Shown piece by piece: positions 26,937-34,344 of a DNA stretch of 64,000 nt. Both the position numbers and the translations under genes were made by a program. The stretch is taken from contig SFGZ01000008.1 in NCBI GenBank assembly GCA_004557505.1, forward strand, positions 124,001 to 188,000, written 5' to 3'. The notes under the pieces are model-generated. The model worked only from the letters and a program-made list of their open reading frames with translations. It was not told the origin of the DNA and made no database searches. Each line of letters begins with the position of its first letter. Positions within the stretch are counted from its first letter, which is position 1. Source of the stretch: Coriobacteriaceae bacterium. Lineage in GTDB: Bacteria > Actinomycetota > Coriobacteriia > Coriobacteriales > Atopobiaceae.

Positions 26937-27845
26937 CTATTCGTTTATCTTGATTAGCTCCAACGCCCCATCGTGCTTCAGCAGGTATGCTTCGTCTTTC
27001 CCATGCCTTCTTAGCGAGCTCTCGACGAACTCCCTTGCCTCGGCGTCGGCCAGGTTTGAGTTCTCCGACACGTCGATGACGATTGCCGACACGCCCCTCT
27101 TGTGACTGCCTCGCGATACGTGCCTGTTGATTGAGTTCTCTGAGGCCGCTGTGTAAACAGTCTTGATCTCAATCCCGTTCTCCAAGTCTGGCAGGCCGAT
27201 GACCTTTCCGGTGTCGTCGACGATTTCGTCGTTTTGGAAGACCGTCCTGAATCCAAGGCGGTTGAGTTTCTCGGCTGTGCGGCACTCAAGTGCGTGCTGC
27301 TCTCGCTCTGTCCGGTTCCGTGACTTCTTGGCCCTTACGGAATCGTCGGCATACTCGATCTTCGGGGTCTTCCCGTAATACAGCCAGTCTTCGTCGCGCA
27401 GGAGCATGCTCTCCGTGACCGTCTCGTTTGCCTTCCAGTCCTTGCCGTCGACCTTGCACCCGGTCTCGCGCTCTATCTCGCTCAGCCTTGCCAGCGCCTC
27501 TCTCGGCCTCCACCCCTCGACGAGCTCGTCGAACTTGTGGTCTCCGTCGAAGCCTGGGACGATCTTGCAGTCGCAGCGAGAGTGGCACTGTCCCATTTCC
27601 CCCGCGCTTGCGCGCGTGTGGTACACGGCTCCCCTGGTCGCGAGCATGAAGCAGAAGGCGCACGTCTCGCGTCCGGTGGGCACGCGCGCGAACCGGACGC
27701 CGGCCTCCCTGTCCCTCTTCGCGTTCGCCATTATCGTGTCGTTGAGAGACCGCCTCACGCAGCTTGCCATCACGCTCGCGGCGGCGTTGACGAACCCGTC
27801 GGCATTTCCTTTTCCGTAGAGGCCCGCTGCCCAGTGCATCTTCTC
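26937..27845 (-). pseudogene. Phage MuF-type head protein fused to a CdiA-like nuclease toxin domain, 5' truncated
   Basis: The frame enters from the repeat at 27846 and continues for about 300 residues. The first half is the C-terminal part of a MuF/VG15 minor head protein: GRETCAFCFMLATRGAVYHT and GQCHSRCDCKIVPGF. The second half, LNRLGFRTVFQNDE and GLPDLENGIEIKTVYTA, has the D...EIKT pattern of PD-(D/E)XK-like CDI toxin domains. The toxin domain is complete but the N-terminal MuF part is missing. No separate immunity gene follows before the tRNA. Confidence 0.68.
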
Positions 27846-27947
27846 GTTTGCTTACCAGTCAGATTGGCGCTGCTCCAAAACCCAAATACTGGGCAGAGGG
27901 CCGCAGCTATGGTTTGCTTACCAGTCAGATTGGCACTGCTCCAAAAC
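27846..27947 (-). CRISPR. Two repeats with one 30-bp spacer
   Basis: Repeats at 27846-27881 (one substitution, GGCGC for GGCAC) and 27912-27947. The left repeat cuts the MuF-toxin gene; the right one sits 5 bp from the relE stop. Confidence 0.9.
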
Positions 27948-27952
27948 GGGCG

Positions 27953-28222
27953 TCACCTGCGCCGATAGACGCTGCTCCTGTGTGCCACCCCAACGACGAG
28001 GACGACGAGGACCTCGTCCTCTATGTCGCAGATGACACGGTAGTCCCCGGCGCGGTACCGCCAGAGTCCGGCGAGGTTGCCGACGAGGGCCTTGCCGCGC
28101 GAGCGCGGGTCAGCGAGTCTCGAGACCTCCTCGAGCTCGTCGAGTATCCTCGCAGACACCTGCTTGTCGAACTTCCTGAGCGCCTTGTCGGCTTCCTTGG
28201 AGAACCTAATTCGCCAGGCCAC
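27953..28222 (-). CDS. relE: RelE/ParE-family toxin
   Basis: 89 residues. RIRFSKEADKALRKFDKQV at the N-terminus and GLWRYRAGDYRVICDIED in the centre are typical of RelE toxins, which cut ribosome-bound mRNA. The stop lies 5 bp from the CRISPR repeat ending at 27947. It overlaps relB by 17 bp. With relB it fills one 542-bp inter-repeat interval completely. Confidence 0.9.
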   Translation of the reverse strand: MAWRIRFSKEADKALRKFDKQVSARILDELEEVSRLADPRSRGKALVGNLAGLWRYRAGDYRVICDIEDEVLVVLVVGVAHRSSVYRRR

Positions 28223-28439
28223 AGTGCTCCCTCACCTCATCGAGGCTGTAGGTCTCCAGCCTGCCTGCGCGGAAGTCCTCCACCTGCTTGAGGATGCCGT
28301 ACTCGTACTCGAGCTGGTCTATCGAGTCCGCCAGGGCCTCGGTCATGTAGTAGGTCTTGGTCCTGCCCGTCTCCTTTGCGAGGCGGTCGTACCTCCTCGC
28401 GAGGTCCTCGGGCAGCCTGAGCGCAGTAGTAGTGGTCAT
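28206..28439 (-). CDS. relB: RelB/CopG-type antitoxin
   Basis: 77 residues from ATG 28439, preceded by GGAGGTG. The ribbon-helix-helix N-terminus (TTTALRLPEDLARRYDRLA) binds DNA. The C-terminal part (LETYSLDEVREHCGLAN) would wrap the RelE toxin. The promoter region 28440-28489 contains an imperfect palindrome around TTAACATGTAA that is a likely operator. Complete gene, so the module could be active. Confidence 0.88.
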   Translation of the reverse strand: MTTTTALRLPEDLARRYDRLAKETGRTKTYYMTEALADSIDQLEYEYGILKQVEDFRAGRLETYSLDEVREHCGLAN

Positions 28440-28489
28440 GTCGCACCTCCAGAGCACAGTTTACGTGTATTACATGTTAACACATCCCG

Positions 28490-28593
28490 GTTTGCTTACC
28501 AGTCAGATCGACACTGCTCCAAAAACTTTCGTAGCCATCGCCTGGGGTGATGCCGTCGTTTGCTTACCAGTCAGATTGGCACTGCTCCAAAAC
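28490..28593 (-). CRISPR. Two repeats with one spacer of about 32 bp
   Basis: Repeats at 28490-28525 (diverged: ATCGAC for ATTGGC and an altered 3' end) and 28558-28593. This is one of the most degenerate copies. Confidence 0.88.
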
Positions 28594-29043
28594 CCGGAGT
28601 TAGAAGTCGCCGTAAATCTTCTCGCCAAGGAGTGCTCGACCGGAGATAAGAAGGTAACTACTTCTGTAATGATTGGCACTCTGCTGGGAAGGTATCTCGA
28701 CAGGGAGTTTTCTATAAGCACCAGAGAGTCTGAGTCGGTTAGATCCTATGGAGGAGAGAGCGCTGACGAGCTTCCCCGGCTCCTTAATATTGATGTTGAC
28801 TTTTACGCCAGAAGAGAGCGTTTTAGAGACCATTCTCGTGCTAGCCATCTCGAGAGCAGGTTGAATCTGATGCTTGAGAACGGCAAGGTCTCGAGTGATG
28901 AGTTCAATAAGTGGCTGTTCGAATACATAAAGCTGACCAGGAAGACCGAGGCAGATTACAAGAATGATTTCAAAGAAAGGCTTCAAGGCAAATATCTAGA
29001 CGAGATGAAGCGTATTGAAGAGGCTTGCGGAGCCAGCGAGTAG
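28594..29043 (+). pseudogene. Unrecognised ORF, 5' truncated by a repeat
   Basis: About 149 residues remain after the repeat at 28558-28593, ending at 29043. It is helical and charged (SHLESRLNLMLENGKVSSDE, DYKNDFKERLQGKYLDEM). No family is recognised; phage or plasmid origin is inferred from position only. Base composition is lower in GC than core genes. Confidence 0.4.
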
Positions 29044-29114
29044 CTTTCTTTGGCGATGAGTCCGTCGCCACTGAAATAGTTTGCTTACCAGTCAGATTGG
29101 CACTGCTCCAAAAC

Positions 29115-29374
29115 CTTACACTGCTCGTCATGAATACGGCCACCTGACCCAGTTCGCCTACACAAATCGCACGGGTAAATCTGCATCGCAGATAAGAAGC
29201 GAGGTACAATCAATAGCGAGGAAGAACCACGGAGCCAAGGTATCGAAAAACCCGTCAAGATACGGGGCGCAAAACGAGTACGAATACTTTGCAGAGAGCT
29301 TCGCGAGTATGACCGGTGGTCGACCTAATGCGCACGGTAAAGCTTTGAAAGAGTGGTTAAAGCGGCGTAGATAG
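29115..29374 (+). pseudogene. Zinc-metallopeptidase toxin domain, 5' truncated by a repeat
   Basis: The frame enters from the repeat ending at 29114 and carries RHEYGHLTQFAYTN, an HExxH zinc-binding motif, followed 50 residues later by NEYEYFAESFASMTGG, a plausible third ligand as in gluzincins. The end is basic (KEWLKRRR). About 85 residues. It resembles metallopeptidase effector domains found at the C-terminus of phage head-associated toxins. A small acidic gene follows after 8 bp. Confidence 0.6.
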
Positions 29375-29382
29375 GAGCTAGC

Positions 29383-29586
29383 ATGTTCACGGAAGAAGGG
29401 CTTTCGGAATACAAAAAAGTTGCGAAATGGGTTGGCGACGAAAACTATATGCTAAGCCCTAATTTCATCCCAACCGATGACACCCCGCAAGAGGCGATTG
29501 ATTATTACAAGTACATGATGAGCGATATGGTCGATTTCGACGCTGAGGATTTCAAGTGGCCTACCGGTATCGGGATGAATCTCTAA
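29383..29586 (+). CDS. Small acidic protein, candidate immunity to the metallopeptidase toxin
   Basis: 67 residues, complete, starting 8 bp after the toxin tail. Strongly acidic (DDTPQEAID, DMVDFDAEDF), as expected for a protein binding the basic toxin end. No family is recognised. It lies 17 bp from the next repeat, so the interval ends just after its stop. Confidence 0.55.
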   Translation: MFTEEGLSEYKKVAKWVGDENYMLSPNFIPTDDTPQEAIDYYKYMMSDMVDFDAEDFKWPTGIGMNL

Positions 29587-29639
29587 CAACGATTTAGACC
29601 TAAGTTTGCTTACCAGTCAGATTGGCACTGCTCCAAAAC

Positions 29640-29926
29640 TCGTGATACCGACCACGCCAGCCGGTCTGGACATGCAGCAGACGTGGGTGACGGCCGAGAA
29701 CCTTGTCGAGTCCGGCAAGTCGTATGCCGTGCTCCTCACGCGCACGCGCTCGCACACGCTCGCGCTCGCAGCCGTGGAGCACGAGATGGAGGAGCGCGAG
29801 GCGTCGTACTTCGAGGCGCAGATACCGCTGCGCGAGGACATCAAGAACTTCTTCGGACACTCCTTCGGAAAGGACCTATACGGGTACGAGGACGTGTTTA
29901 AGGAGATTGAGGAGGCGCTTTCCTGA
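29640..29926 (+). pseudogene. ParA-family ATPase, C-terminal part cut by a repeat
   Basis: The frame enters from the repeat at 29604-29639. VIPTTPAGLDMQQTWVTAEN, YAVLLTRTRSHTLALAA, and AQIPLREDIKNFFG fit the C-terminal third of a plasmid-type ParA. The Walker A part is missing. The next gene starts within its stop codon (TGATGG), the normal parA-parG style coupling. Confidence 0.65.
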
Positions 29927-30171
29927 TGGCGGTCAAGAAGAGGCCCAAGCCGATAATCGCCCCGCAGCGACAGAACGCCGGTCCGCTGCTCATGGACAAC
30001 CAAGACACCAAGAACAAGGGGGACGGCACGAAGGCACCGAAGAGGCCGACGACCATCCTCCTGCCGGACGACCTGAAGCGCGAGGCCCAGGCATATGCGG
30101 AGGAGCGCGGGACGACCCTGACAAGGCTCATTGTTGACGGTCTCAGGTGGAGGATTTCTCAGATGGACTAG
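29926..30171 (+). CDS. Ribbon-helix-helix partition/repressor protein (ParG-like)
   Basis: 81 residues. The basic, disordered first half precedes a ribbon-helix-helix: RPTTILLPDDLKREAQAYAE, then TLTRLIVDGLRWRI. It matches small DNA-binding partners of ParA. A perfect palindrome directly downstream (30172-30204) is a candidate binding site. The gene is complete although its ParA is truncated. Confidence 0.7.
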   Translation: MAVKKRPKPIIAPQRQNAGPLLMDNQDTKNKGDGTKAPKRPTTILLPDDLKREAQAYAEERGTTLTRLIVDGLRWRISQMD

Positions 30172-30204
30172 AGATACATATGTATGTCATACATATGTAT
30201 CTCT
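30171..30204. repeat. Perfect palindrome downstream of the RHH gene
   Basis: GAGATACATATGTAT and its exact reverse complement are separated by 3 bp. No U-run follows on the plus strand, so an operator or partition site is more likely than a terminator. A second strong hairpin with GGGG(C)CCCGTCG/CGACGGG(A)CCCC arms lies at about 30310-30345. Confidence 0.65.
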
Positions 30205-30364
30205 CGTGGACACACGAAGGTCATACAGGGAATTTTGAGTTTTGGAAACTCGTCTGCCAGTCGTACTAAGGTCACAAATAGATTGGGTAATGTGAATTAC
30301 CAAACGAAGGGGCCCCGTCGCCATCAGCATATCGACGGGACCCCTAAGAATCAGGTGGACCATA

Positions 30365-30478
30365 CTACGAGTGCAGGTACTTCAGCATCGACTTAATGAG
30401 AAGGACTAGGGCAACCAGCCCGAGTATGTAGTACAGAACCGAGATAATACTGGTTGCCGCAGTAATTATATCGACCAT
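30365..30478 (-). CDS. Tiny single-span membrane peptide
   Basis: 37 residues from ATG 30478 with AAGGTGG upstream. The stretch SIISVLYYILGLVALVLLI is one hydrophobic span, followed by a short basic end (KSMLKYLHS). It lies 32 bp downstream of the exported-protein gene on the same strand. A similarly sized membrane peptide follows the exported protein in the segment at 34145, so the pairing is probably functional. Holin-like or toxin/immunity roles are possible. Confidence 0.55.
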   Translation of the reverse strand: MVDIITAATSIISVLYYILGLVALVLLIKSMLKYLHS

Positions 30479-30510
30479 GTCTGACCACCTTAAAACACGC
30501 AATATACTGT

Positions 30511-31140
30511 TTAAATGTCCCAACTATAAGAGAGGTCGCACGGAGCTGAGAACGAGACATTTAGCAGGTTTCTGAAATTTACCGTACCGAATACGTCAGC
30601 ATAGATTTTATTTGAATCCCACCGAGCAGACGCACTGGTTTGTGTATACGACTCGAAATTAATCGATGTTCCGATTTGGTAGCTTGAAACGCTATTGACG
30701 TGCATGACCGAATTGTATTGAGCGTCGATGGTTGCGTTGACATCGACATTTATATTTGCCCACATATCAGCATGCGGAGCGACGGTCCAAGTCATCCTAT
30801 AGAGCTTGTCAACAGGCATGGGTGTTCTCGTTGATGGCTCGTCGGATATGATTTCAACGCTAGACAGCTCTGCTTTGACCCCGTCTTTCGGTAGAGATTG
30901 CAGGAACGAGAGCTCATTCTCCATGAAGCTCCTGGGAACAAGAGCGCTCTCATCGCAGTTTTCTGAGCTGCATGATATACCGTGCTCTTCAGCCGCTGCG
31001 CTGATTGCTGTGTAGTATTCATCGAAACTTACGTAGTCGCTTTCACTTGCTGATGCGGCGGCCGGGCAAAACATAGTTCCGCAGAGAATGAGAAGCGAAC
31101 ACGCTGCGGCAAAGACTTTTGAGGCGATTGATTTACGCAT
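30511..31140 (-). CDS. Secreted protein of unknown function with Sec signal peptide
   Basis: 209 residues. MRKSIASKVFAAACSLLILC followed by a cleavage region around AAASAS is a standard signal peptide. The mature part has a Cys pair (CSSENC) and a beta-rich C-terminal half (SVSSYQIGTSINFES, WDSNKIYADVFGT). No family is recognised. It sits in the plasmid-like ParA/RHH segment with the tiny membrane peptide downstream. Possibly a secreted bacteriocin-like or immunity factor. Confidence 0.62.
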   Translation of the reverse strand: MRKSIASKVFAAACSLLILCGTMFCPAAASASESDYVSFDEYYTAISAAAEEHGISCSSENCDESALVPRSFMENELSFLQSLPKDGVKAELSSVEIISDEPSTRTPMPVDKLYRMTWTVAPHADMWANINVDVNATIDAQYNSVMHVNSVSSYQIGTSINFESYTQTSASARWDSNKIYADVFGTVNFRNLLNVSFSAPCDLSYSWDI

Positions 31141-31490
31141 GACGACTCCCGTCTCGTTCTAGATAGATAAAGAACGATTTTTGGCGGACGGTCATGGCAA
31201 ACCAGCCAAGATCGCCGCCTAGGGACAAATGGCCTTGTCACGCGGCCAGTGACTTGCTGTGTAGAACAAAAGCGAGCCTAAAACTGGACGCTGCATTGAT
31301 ATCACCGCCACAATCCTCCTCGATATTTATATACTAGCTGCTCTTTTCAGAACTAGTTCAGAGACAAATGGCAAACGGTTGTTTTTTGGCGCAAAAGGAG
31401 GCGTGGGTGACCGGCTATTTGCTTGCTCAATAAGGAGATGCATGCGAGGTGATTCGTCAACTAGTAGGCGTGACTGTATTCACTAGACTT
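31141..31490. other. Promoter-side spacer of the secreted-protein gene; no ORF seen
   Basis: 350 bp between the secreted-protein start and the next CRISPR repeat. It contains AT-rich patches around 31318-31345 and 31150-31175 that could hold the gene's promoter. Nothing else is recognised. Confidence 0.4.
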
Positions 31491-31723
31491 GTTTGCTTAC
31501 CAGTCAGATTGGCACTGCTCCAAAACCCATCGCTCGGAAGGATGCGCCTCTCTGAGTTTGCTTACCAGTCAGATTGGCACTGCTCCAAAACTACTTTGTC
31601 CTTTGTACTGGGCTAACGTACGTTTGCTTACCAGTCAGATTGGCACTGCTCCAAAACTCTGCATATTTGTTAAGTTCCTCAAGCGTAGTTTGCTTACCAG
31701 TCAGATTGGCACTGCTCCAAAAC
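31491..31723 (-). CRISPR. Block of 4 repeats, 3 normal spacers
   Basis: Repeats start at 31491, 31556, 31622 and 31688; spacers are 29, 30 and 30 bp. It is flanked by the 1851-bp ParA/RHH segment and the 807-bp toxin-tail segment. Confidence 0.95.
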
Positions 31724-32064
31724 CGGACGTTCGGAACATGGCCGATTCCAAATGGGCAGAGCATCGTGCGACCGCTTCCGGCCAAGGCGAGATGAATTAC
31801 ATCATGCGCCGTACGAGCAAATCTAATGGCTCCGGTCTGAAGAAGCGGATTGAGCGCGATGCGCCATCGCTTCAACGGCATCTTTCGACTACATACAGCA
31901 GCGTGTACAATAATCAAAGAAAGGCCGGAAAGGGCGAGAGCCAGGCGCTGCATATAGCAAGGCAAGAAGCCGTTGGAGAGCTGAATGCCTACTGGAAAAA
32001 GGTAATGCCGCAATACGGATATGAGTACGTGACGAGAAAGCGATCGTATAAGTACAACAGGTGA
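31724..32064 (+). pseudogene. Toxin-gene 3' part truncated by a repeat
   Basis: The frame enters from the repeat ending at 31723 and runs for about 112 residues. It is basic: KSNGSGLKKRIERDAPSLQR, YGYEYVTRKRSYKYNR. The TGA at 32062 is followed 13 bp later by a small acidic gene. No domain is recognised; the arrangement and charge pair suggest a phage toxin tail. Confidence 0.5.
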
Positions 32065-32077
32065 GGCGGTGTAAAAA

Positions 32078-32272
32078 ATGGCTGCTGAAGAAGATATTGT
32101 TAACACTGACGGTGGGTTTCTCGATTTCATGTTCGACATGGAGAAAAGAGCATTGGAAGACATCGGAGACGAAGAGGCATTGAAAATTGTCGAAGCCGAA
32201 AGGAAAGCGGCTATGGATGAATACGTGAAGGAACTCGATGCCGAAGGCTTAACGCCGGAGGATGTTGCATAG
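32078..32272 (+). CDS. Small acidic protein, candidate immunity protein
   Basis: 64 residues, complete and helical, with about one third acidic residues (MAAEEDIVNTDGG, MDEYVKELDAEGLTPEDVA). It follows the basic toxin-like tail. A terminator (GTCCTTCGGGGCGGC-type stem then T4) lies at about 32312-32332, as in the left-most segment. No family is recognised. Confidence 0.5.
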   Translation: MAAEEDIVNTDGGFLDFMFDMEKRALEDIGDEEALKIVEAERKAAMDEYVKELDAEGLTPEDVA

Positions 32273-32406
32273 AGAGTAAGAGTTCTATGGAACTAAACAG
32301 GTAGGGAATAAGTCGTCCTTCGGGGCGGCTTTTCATGTGCGTATTCAACACTGGCCCATCGGAGACGGTTGGCCTTTCTCATGCCGCGAGGGGGGGGGTG
32401 CCGCGC

Positions 32407-32530
32407 ATGGCCCGCAGGCTGACCAAGCCCGCGTCGATACGGTCCGACCCGTGGCGCAGCCGCAAGTGGAACGAGATAGTGCGGGGGCGCGGACATGGGA
32501 GACATCAGGGCGCTCCCGAAGCTCTCCACC
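32407..32530 (+). pseudogene. Phage terminase small subunit, internally deleted and cut by a repeat
   Basis: ATG 32407 starts MARRLTKPASIRSDPWRSRK. After NEIVRGRG the sequence jumps to the region encoding MGDIRALPKLST, so the central part present in the copy at 22789-23254 is missing. The repeat at 32531 truncates it. The two copies carry complementary deletions of the same gene. Confidence 0.65.
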
Positions 32531-32566
32531 AGTTTGCTTACCAGTCAGATTGGCACTGCTCCAAAA

Positions 32567-32713
32567 CATATGTGTGGGGCAAGCGAGCCGAGTAGGAACG
32601 CAATCTTCAGCTCCATGCGCGTAGGTGACGAAGAGAAAGATGCAGTGGCGGTAATCCTTGACAGGTTCGTAGGAGACGGGAGCCTGGGGAGCTACTCAAT
32701 AGTCACCGTATAG
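32567..32713 (+). pseudogene. Short ORF tail after a repeat, unrecognised
   Basis: The open frame from the repeat to TAG at 32711-32713 encodes about 48 residues including VGDEEKDAVAVILDRFVGDG. No family is recognised. A strong hairpin follows (AGCGGAGAG near 32709 pairs with CTCTCCGCT near 32773), probably ending this phage transcript before the tRNAs. Confidence 0.35.
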
Positions 32714-32793
32714 ACATAGCAGAGCGGAGAGACCCGCGTTCCCAGGTGCCTAGCCCGGGAGGTTGCCTCTCCGCTGCTCGAACTATAGCACAC

Positions 32794-32880
32794 CGCGGCC
32801 TGGCGGAACAGGCAGACGCGCGCCCCAGGAGCGCGTGGGCGGAGAAGCCCATGCGGGTTCGAGTCCTGCGGCCGCGACCA
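32794..32880 (+). tRNA. Second phage-type tRNA-Leu (CAG), possibly defective
   Basis: Acceptor, D-arm, T-arm and flanks match the copy at 26797 (minus). The anticodon arm has lost 2 nt of its GC run, leaving a weakened stem, while the variable arm is 2 nt longer. CCA is encoded at 32878-32880. It is followed by a truncated tRNA-Gln. Confidence 0.62.
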
Positions 32881-32894
32881 CTTTTGCACCACAC

Positions 32895-32953
32895 TTCCCG
32901 CTAGTTCAAGCGGTGAGAACTCACGGCTCTGGTCCGTGCGATCGGGGTTCGGC
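32895..32953 (+). tRNA. tRNA-Gln (CUG) fragment cut in the T-loop by a CRISPR repeat
   Basis: Acceptor 5' strand TTCCCGC, D-arm GTTC/GAAC, anticodon arm CACGG/CCGTG with loop CTCTGGT (anticodon CUG), and the start of a T-arm CGGGGTTCG are present. The gene stops at 32953 where the repeat begins. The missing 3' part makes it non-functional. Confidence 0.7.
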
Positions 32954-33022
32954 GTTTGCTTACCAGTCAGATTGGCACTGCTCCAAAACTACGTCAACGA
33001 TGGGTGCAACGGAGGTTTCGGA

Positions 33023-33313
33023 ATGGCGACTCTTGAGCAGCTTGAGGCGAGGCAGAAGCAGATTCAGATGCAGATTCAGAAGAAGAAGAGGGCGCTGGCG
33101 GCGGAGGAGCGCAAGGCTCGCAACCACGCGCTCATGGTCGCTGGCGGTCTGCTCATGCAGCACGCGCCCGGAGGCGACTGGAAGCGCGTCGATTGGGACA
33201 GGCTGGCGGAGTGGATAGGCCGATACGGCTACAAAATCTCCGAGTGCGAGGCAGAGGAGCTGCCGATGGCTGACGCCGCGAAGCGGCTACGCTCCTGGGA
33301 GCGCAAGAAATAG
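33023..33313 (+). CDS. Plasmid mobilization accessory-type protein
   Basis: 96 residues from ATG 33023, with GGAGG upstream. A long basic coiled coil (LEQLEARQKQIQMQIQKKKR) precedes KARNHALMVAGGLLMQ and a helical end. This is the layout of small MobC/TraD-like proteins beside relaxases in Gram-positive mobilizable plasmids. It starts 33 bp after a CRISPR repeat, so the gene is complete. It marks this 1536-bp interval as plasmid-derived. Confidence 0.55.
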   Translation: MATLEQLEARQKQIQMQIQKKKRALAAEERKARNHALMVAGGLLMQHAPGGDWKRVDWDRLAEWIGRYGYKISECEAEELPMADAAKRLRSWERKK

Positions 33314-33534
33314 GCCACCTACCGATTCATCCCATTTGCATGGAGAGCGCCGAACTATAATACTTATTAAACAAGAGTTCGGAGGTTTTCCGTGCTTCCA
33401 ATGACATCGGTTGTTATAAAAGAGCTCAGTTTAAGGGCGTCCTTCTAGAAATACGAGCACGAAGGTCGCCCAAACAATACATTTTGCTCACCATCATCAA
33501 TCTTAAATACCAACCAAGAGAGATGGGTGCAGCT

Positions 33535-34092
33535 ATGTCGATGAGCAAAAATTTGACCAGAAGGTCGTTTCTTCGTGTATCTGCCTGCATCGCCGGACTA
33601 GGCCTACTTGCTCCGTCTCGGGCTTTTGCTGAGGAAACATCAAATCAGGATATGACAGCGTCAAATTATTGGAGCATCGCCGAAGAGCGGGCCATGCAAG
33701 AAGGTTCTGAGGTAATAGAGGGGAGCGTTTCTGACGAGGAGCTCAAGCGCTTGTCAGAAATGCCTCGAACAAGGTCAGTGATGACCATAGAGGCGTCATC
33801 CGACCGATTCTGGTATGGAGTTCTTTACGAGCAAATTCAGGCCGCGCTTGTAGTTGATCATGTTAGCTCGACCACTGTTGGAACGTTCATGAATACGTGG
33901 GTTCAGATGCTCTTCTGCGCCGTTAGCAACCTGACATACAAGAGAACCATCCTCGATAATGGGAGGACTCAGGCAATCAAGTATGTCTTCACCTCGAAAA
34001 GTCCTTACATAGAGACGTATGCAGCGTATGAATGCTATTGTGAGTTTTACCACACAGGGGTTGGAAGAATGTACAGCTACAACAGGGTTTAA
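33535..34092 (+). CDS. Exported protein with twin-arginine signal, unknown function
   Basis: 185 residues from ATG 33535 (ATG 33523 is also possible). The signal TRRSFLRVSACIAGLGLLA followed by a cleavage region SRAFA is of the Tat type. The mature part has several Cys and Tyr residues near the end (YAAYECYCEFYHTG). No family is recognised. A small membrane peptide gene follows, the same two-gene layout as at 30365-31140. Confidence 0.6.
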   Translation: MSMSKNLTRRSFLRVSACIAGLGLLAPSRAFAEETSNQDMTASNYWSIAEERAMQEGSEVIEGSVSDEELKRLSEMPRTRSVMTIEASSDRFWYGVLYEQIQAALVVDHVSSTTVGTFMNTWVQMLFCAVSNLTYKRTILDNGRTQAIKYVFTSKSPYIETYAAYECYCEFYHTGVGRMYSYNRV

Positions 34093-34108
34093 AAATACGT
34101 CTGGTCAC

Positions 34109-34166
34109 GATTGCCATGAACGCTTATCCAGAAATCGGATTGCCATGAACGCTTATCCAGAAATCG
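34109..34166. repeat. 29-bp tandem duplication over a start codon
   Basis: Two identical 29-bp copies, 34109-34137 and 34138-34166, each containing GCCATGAACGCTTATCC. The duplication places a decoy ATG upstream of the real one. Confidence 0.85.
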
Positions 34167-34288
34167 AAATGTTGCTATATGTCGCTCTATTTGCGACGGC
34201 AATTCTTCTCGTATTATATTGGCTCATTAGGAAGGCTGTGAAAGACGGGATCTCGGATTCACTGAAGCATAAAAGTGACTCCGATTGA
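34145..34288 (+). CDS. Small single-span membrane peptide
   Basis: 47 residues from ATG 34145. The hydrophobic span EMLLYVALFATAILLVLYWL is followed by a charged tail (RKAVKDGISDS). A 29-bp tandem duplication (34109-34137 and 34138-34166) covers the start. The first copy's ATG (34116) runs into a stop after 10 codons, so only the second can start this frame. It lies 52 bp after the exported-protein gene. Confidence 0.5.
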   Translation: MNAYPEIEMLLYVALFATAILLVLYWLIRKAVKDGISDSLKHKSDSD

Positions 34289-34344
34289 TTTGCGCCGCGG
34301 AGAGCTGAAATGCTCAAAATCAGCTCTCTGCGGCATACATAGAT

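Noticed and set aside
30171..30204. Palindrome as a rho-independent terminator
   Set aside because: The stem is AT-rich and no T-run follows on either strand within a useful distance.
32407..32530. Second terS as a functional gene
   Set aside because: It lacks the central core and is cut by a repeat.
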